Assembly: GCA_964642165.1 (NCBI GenBank)
Contig: CAZXOC010000374.1
Location: 1-6,111 of the forward strand
DNA length: 6,111 nt
Direction of reading: 5' to 3'
From: CAYRVX01 sp964642165
GTDB lineage: Bacteria; Planctomycetota; Phycisphaerae; SM23-33
The notes beneath the pieces are model-generated. The model saw nothing but the letters and a program-made list of their open reading frames with translations. It had not been told where the DNA came from and searched no databases. This document shows, piece by piece, positions 4,526 to 6,111 of this stretch; the first letter of the stretch is position 1, and every line of letters begins with the position of its first letter. The translations under genes were made by a program, and so were the position numbers.

Positions 4526-5413
4526 ATGTCGAGAACGATGCTATCGCTGACAGTCGCTGGGGCGGCGCTGCTGGCCGGGACAGGCGGCGTGCCGGCCGAC
4601 GAGGCCCCCAAGGACAGATCGCCCCGCAGGCTGGGCGGTCTGGCGGGGGAGTTCAAGCGCATCGACGCCGACGGCGACGGCAGAATCACGGAGAAGGAGA
4701 TCCTGGCCGAGGCGAAACGGGTCTTCCGCGGGATGGACAAGGACGGCAGCGGCGACGTGAGCGCGGGCGAGTTTGCGCGCGGCCGATCGGGCCGGCCGGC
4801 CAACGGCAAGGCGGCAGGGTCGACTTCGAAGGTCAAGCCCGCGCCGGCGACCTGCCCCGCCTGCGCGATGGGGCTGACGGCCGAGACGGTCTTCTCGCGC
4901 CTGGACGCGGACGGCGATAAGAAGGTAACGGTCAAGGAGTTCACCCGGAGCCCCGGCATGGCCGACGAGGCCGAGGCCCGCGCGGCCGTCCGGCGGATCG
5001 ACACCGACGCCGACGGGTCGCTGTCGTTGGCCGAGCTGGCCAAGGCCTACAAGCAGCGGCATGCCAAGTGCCCCAAGGTTGATCCGTCGAAGGCGGCCGC
5101 CGGCCCCGACGGCCGGGGCAATCGCAGCCGGTTCGTCATGGTCTTCATGATGCGGAGCGACAGGAACGGCGACGGGGTGGTGGACAAGTCGGAGTTCCGC
5201 GGCTCGGACGCCCGCTTCGACCAGATGGACAAGAACGGCAACGGCAAGCTGGAGCCCGACGAACTGGCCGACCTGCACAACAGCAGGACCAAAGACCCCA
5301 AGTCGATGCGCGAGCGGCTGAACTCCGGCGACCTGCCCCGCCGCCCGCCGTGGATGGGCCGGGACGGGGCCGACCGGCCGAAGGGTCCGCCGAAACCCAA
5401 CGCCGATCGGTAG
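4526..5413 (+). CDS. Secreted protein with six EF-hand calcium-binding loops
   Basis: A 295-residue exported protein. The N-terminus MSRTMLSLTVAGAALLAGTGGVPA is a Sec-type signal with probable cleavage near residue 24. Six canonical 12-residue EF loops occur in three pairs: DADGDGRITEKE (47-58), DKDGSGDVSAGE (71-82), DADGDKKVTVKE (127-138, with Lys in place of the usual Gly at loop position 6), DTDADGSLSLAE (159-170), DRNGDGVVDKSE (212-223) and DKNGNGKLEPDE (235-246). Between pairs one and two is a Pro/Ala/Ser-rich linker containing CPAC (110-113); one more Cys is at 182. The C-terminus (about 263-295) is Arg/Pro/Gly-rich and probably disordered. No enzymatic domain is seen. Calcium binding outside the cytoplasm, in a structural or buffering role, is the likely function (inference). 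It is transcribed divergently from the sulfatase and shares its upstream region. Planctomycetes encode many such paralogues, so the pairing may be incidental. Confidence 0.9.
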   Translation: MSRTMLSLTVAGAALLAGTGGVPADEAPKDRSPRRLGGLAGEFKRIDADGDGRITEKEILAEAKRVFRGMDKDGSGDVSAGEFARGRSGRPANGKAAGSTSKVKPAPATCPACAMGLTAETVFSRLDADGDKKVTVKEFTRSPGMADEAEARAAVRRIDTDADGSLSLAELAKAYKQRHAKCPKVDPSKAAAGPDGRGNRSRFVMVFMMRSDRNGDGVVDKSEFRGSDARFDQMDKNGNGKLEPDELADLHNSRTKDPKSMRERLNSGDLPRRPPWMGRDGADRPKGPPKPNADR

Positions 5414-5673
5414 GCGGACCTGACGCTGTTGGCGGTGCGGGGGCTGTGGCAGATGCGGTGTCCGCCGATCATGCCCTCAAGCAGGCGACGGGATTCTTGG
5501 GTGGCCGCTGCTTGCGGAGGGCTCGTCGTCGGGCCGGTACGCCGCAGAGCTCAACGTCGTAGAGCCCCGGGCCCTCCACGTGCCGCTGGCGCACGCGATG
5601 GCCGCCTCCAGCCCTTCCTCGACGCCGAAGAAGTACCCCGACCCCTTGTCTTCCTCCGTATGGCTGCGGATTC
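5414..5673. other. Gene-free gap between the EF-hand gene and the TPP-enzyme gene
   Basis: Both flanking genes end here (convergent). Short open frames cross it on both strands, but none has a recognisable domain, a ribosome binding site or a plausible composition. The only patterned element seen is 5627-5657, a degenerate copy of the motif at the end of the transposase gene. No clear stem plus T-run terminator was found for either flanking gene. Confidence 0.55.
5627..5657 (+). repeat. Degenerate second copy of the transposase-end motif
   Basis: Aligned to 688-717, 23 of 30 bases match with one inserted base. The shared parts are the A-rich left arm with AAG, the central GACCCCTT and the right end TTCCTCC. 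The arms GAAGA (5627-5631) and TCTTC (5649-5653) are complementary, so the hairpin character is kept although the bases differ. The orientation is the same as at the transposase. Confidence 0.45.
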
Positions 5674-6111
5674 CTATCTGGGCACAGTCTTGCAGATGAC
5701 GTTGACGCAAGCGGGTTTGCCCGAGGCGAGGGCGCGTTTGAGAGCGGGACGGATGTCCCCGGGCTTCTCGACGAACTCGCCGTGCCCTCCGAAGCCCTCC
5801 ACCCACTTGTCGTAGCGAACGTGCCCCAGTTCGCTCGCCACAAGGCGGTCTCTTCCGTACATGCCGATCTGGGCGGCCTTGATCATGCCCCAGGCGCCGT
5901 CATTGACGATGACCGCCACCACCGGGAGTTTGTGGCGCAGGGCCGTGTCCATCTCGACAGCGTTCAGCCCGAAAGAGCCGTCGCCGCATATCAGGAAGAC
6001 GTTTCGGTCCGGGTTGGCTGACTTCGCGGCCAGGGCGAAGGGCAGCCCGACGCCCAGACACCCCATGGGACCGCTGGTGACGCCCATCACGTCGCCGGGA
6101 CGTTCGGCGGG
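5674..6111 (-). CDS. C-terminal part of a thiamine-pyrophosphate-dependent enzyme (acetolactate synthase large-subunit family)
   Basis: The last 145 residues of a TPP enzyme; the N-terminal part lies beyond the right edge, and the frame is open to base 6111 (PAERPGDVMGVTSGP...), so the GTG/ATG at 6085-6090 are internal. The TPP/Mg-binding motif starts at GDGSFGLNAVE (43-53 of the fragment) and closes with NDGAWG (70-75), the GDG...N-D signature of the family. It is preceded by GPMGCLGVGLPFALAAK, and followed by the family-typical RYDKWVEGFGGHGEFVEKP and GKPACVNVICKT. Related enzymes include acetolactate synthase, glyoxylate carboligase, oxalyl-CoA decarboxylase and benzoylformate decarboxylase. 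The C-terminal piece alone does not separate these, so no symbol is given. It is cytoplasmic by family. It is convergent with the EF-hand gene and shows no link to the secreted enzymes. Confidence 0.88.
   Translation of the reverse strand, partial: PAERPGDVMGVTSGPMGCLGVGLPFALAAKSANPDRNVFLICGDGSFGLNAVEMDTALRHKLPVVAVIVNDGAWGMIKAAQIGMYGRDRLVASELGHVRYDKWVEGFGGHGEFVEKPGDIRPALKRALASGKPACVNVICKTVPR

Noticed and set aside
5469..5843. Minus-strand frames across the 5414-5673 gap as a gene or remnant
   Set aside because: No recognisable domain; they overlap the TPP-enzyme frame out of phase, with Arg- or Ser/Ala-rich shadow composition.

Overview
The window is G+C-rich bacterial DNA whose gene content suggests a planctomycete (inference from content, not a database match). 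The reasons are a Tat-exported S1 sulfatase with a C-terminal carbohydrate-binding-like domain, a secreted SASA-type esterase with a C-terminal PEP-CTERM sorting tag, a secreted protein with six EF-hands, and a RAYT-type transposase.

Layout from left to right: (1) 1-702 (+), a REP-associated tyrosine transposase that lacks only its first residues because it runs off the left edge. Its stop codon lies inside an A6/T6 inverted repeat. (2) 703-956, a gene-free gap between convergent genes that holds an 18-bp tandem array and, directly beside it, a 12-bp tandem array. (3) 957-2108 (-), a secreted SASA/CE6-like esterase with a PEP-CTERM tail. (4) 2288-4201 (-), a secreted S1 sulfatase. (5) 4202-4525, a divergent intergenic region with probable promoters in both directions and several dyad symmetries. 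(6) 4526-5413 (+), a secreted six-EF-hand protein. (7) 5414-5673, a gap with no recognisable gene, containing a degenerate copy of the motif that ends the transposase. (8) 5674-6111 (-), the C-terminal part of a thiamine-pyrophosphate-dependent enzyme of the acetolactate synthase type, cut by the right edge.

How the genes may work together: sulfatase and esterase lie in tandem on the same strand and both are predicted to be exported. They would fit removal of sulfate and acyl (acetyl) groups from a decorated polysaccharide, but no glycoside hydrolase or transporter is visible here, so the substrate is unknown. All three complete genes have a GGTANNAT box upstream and a GGAG-type ribosome binding site 7-8 nt before the start, so each probably has its own promoter. 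The TPP enzyme has no visible link to them.

I found no convincing evidence of a new defence, CRISPR or phage system. The most notable non-coding signals are the transposase-associated motif and its second copy, the paired tandem arrays (which share a 15-mer with the esterase gene), and the dyads between the divergent genes.
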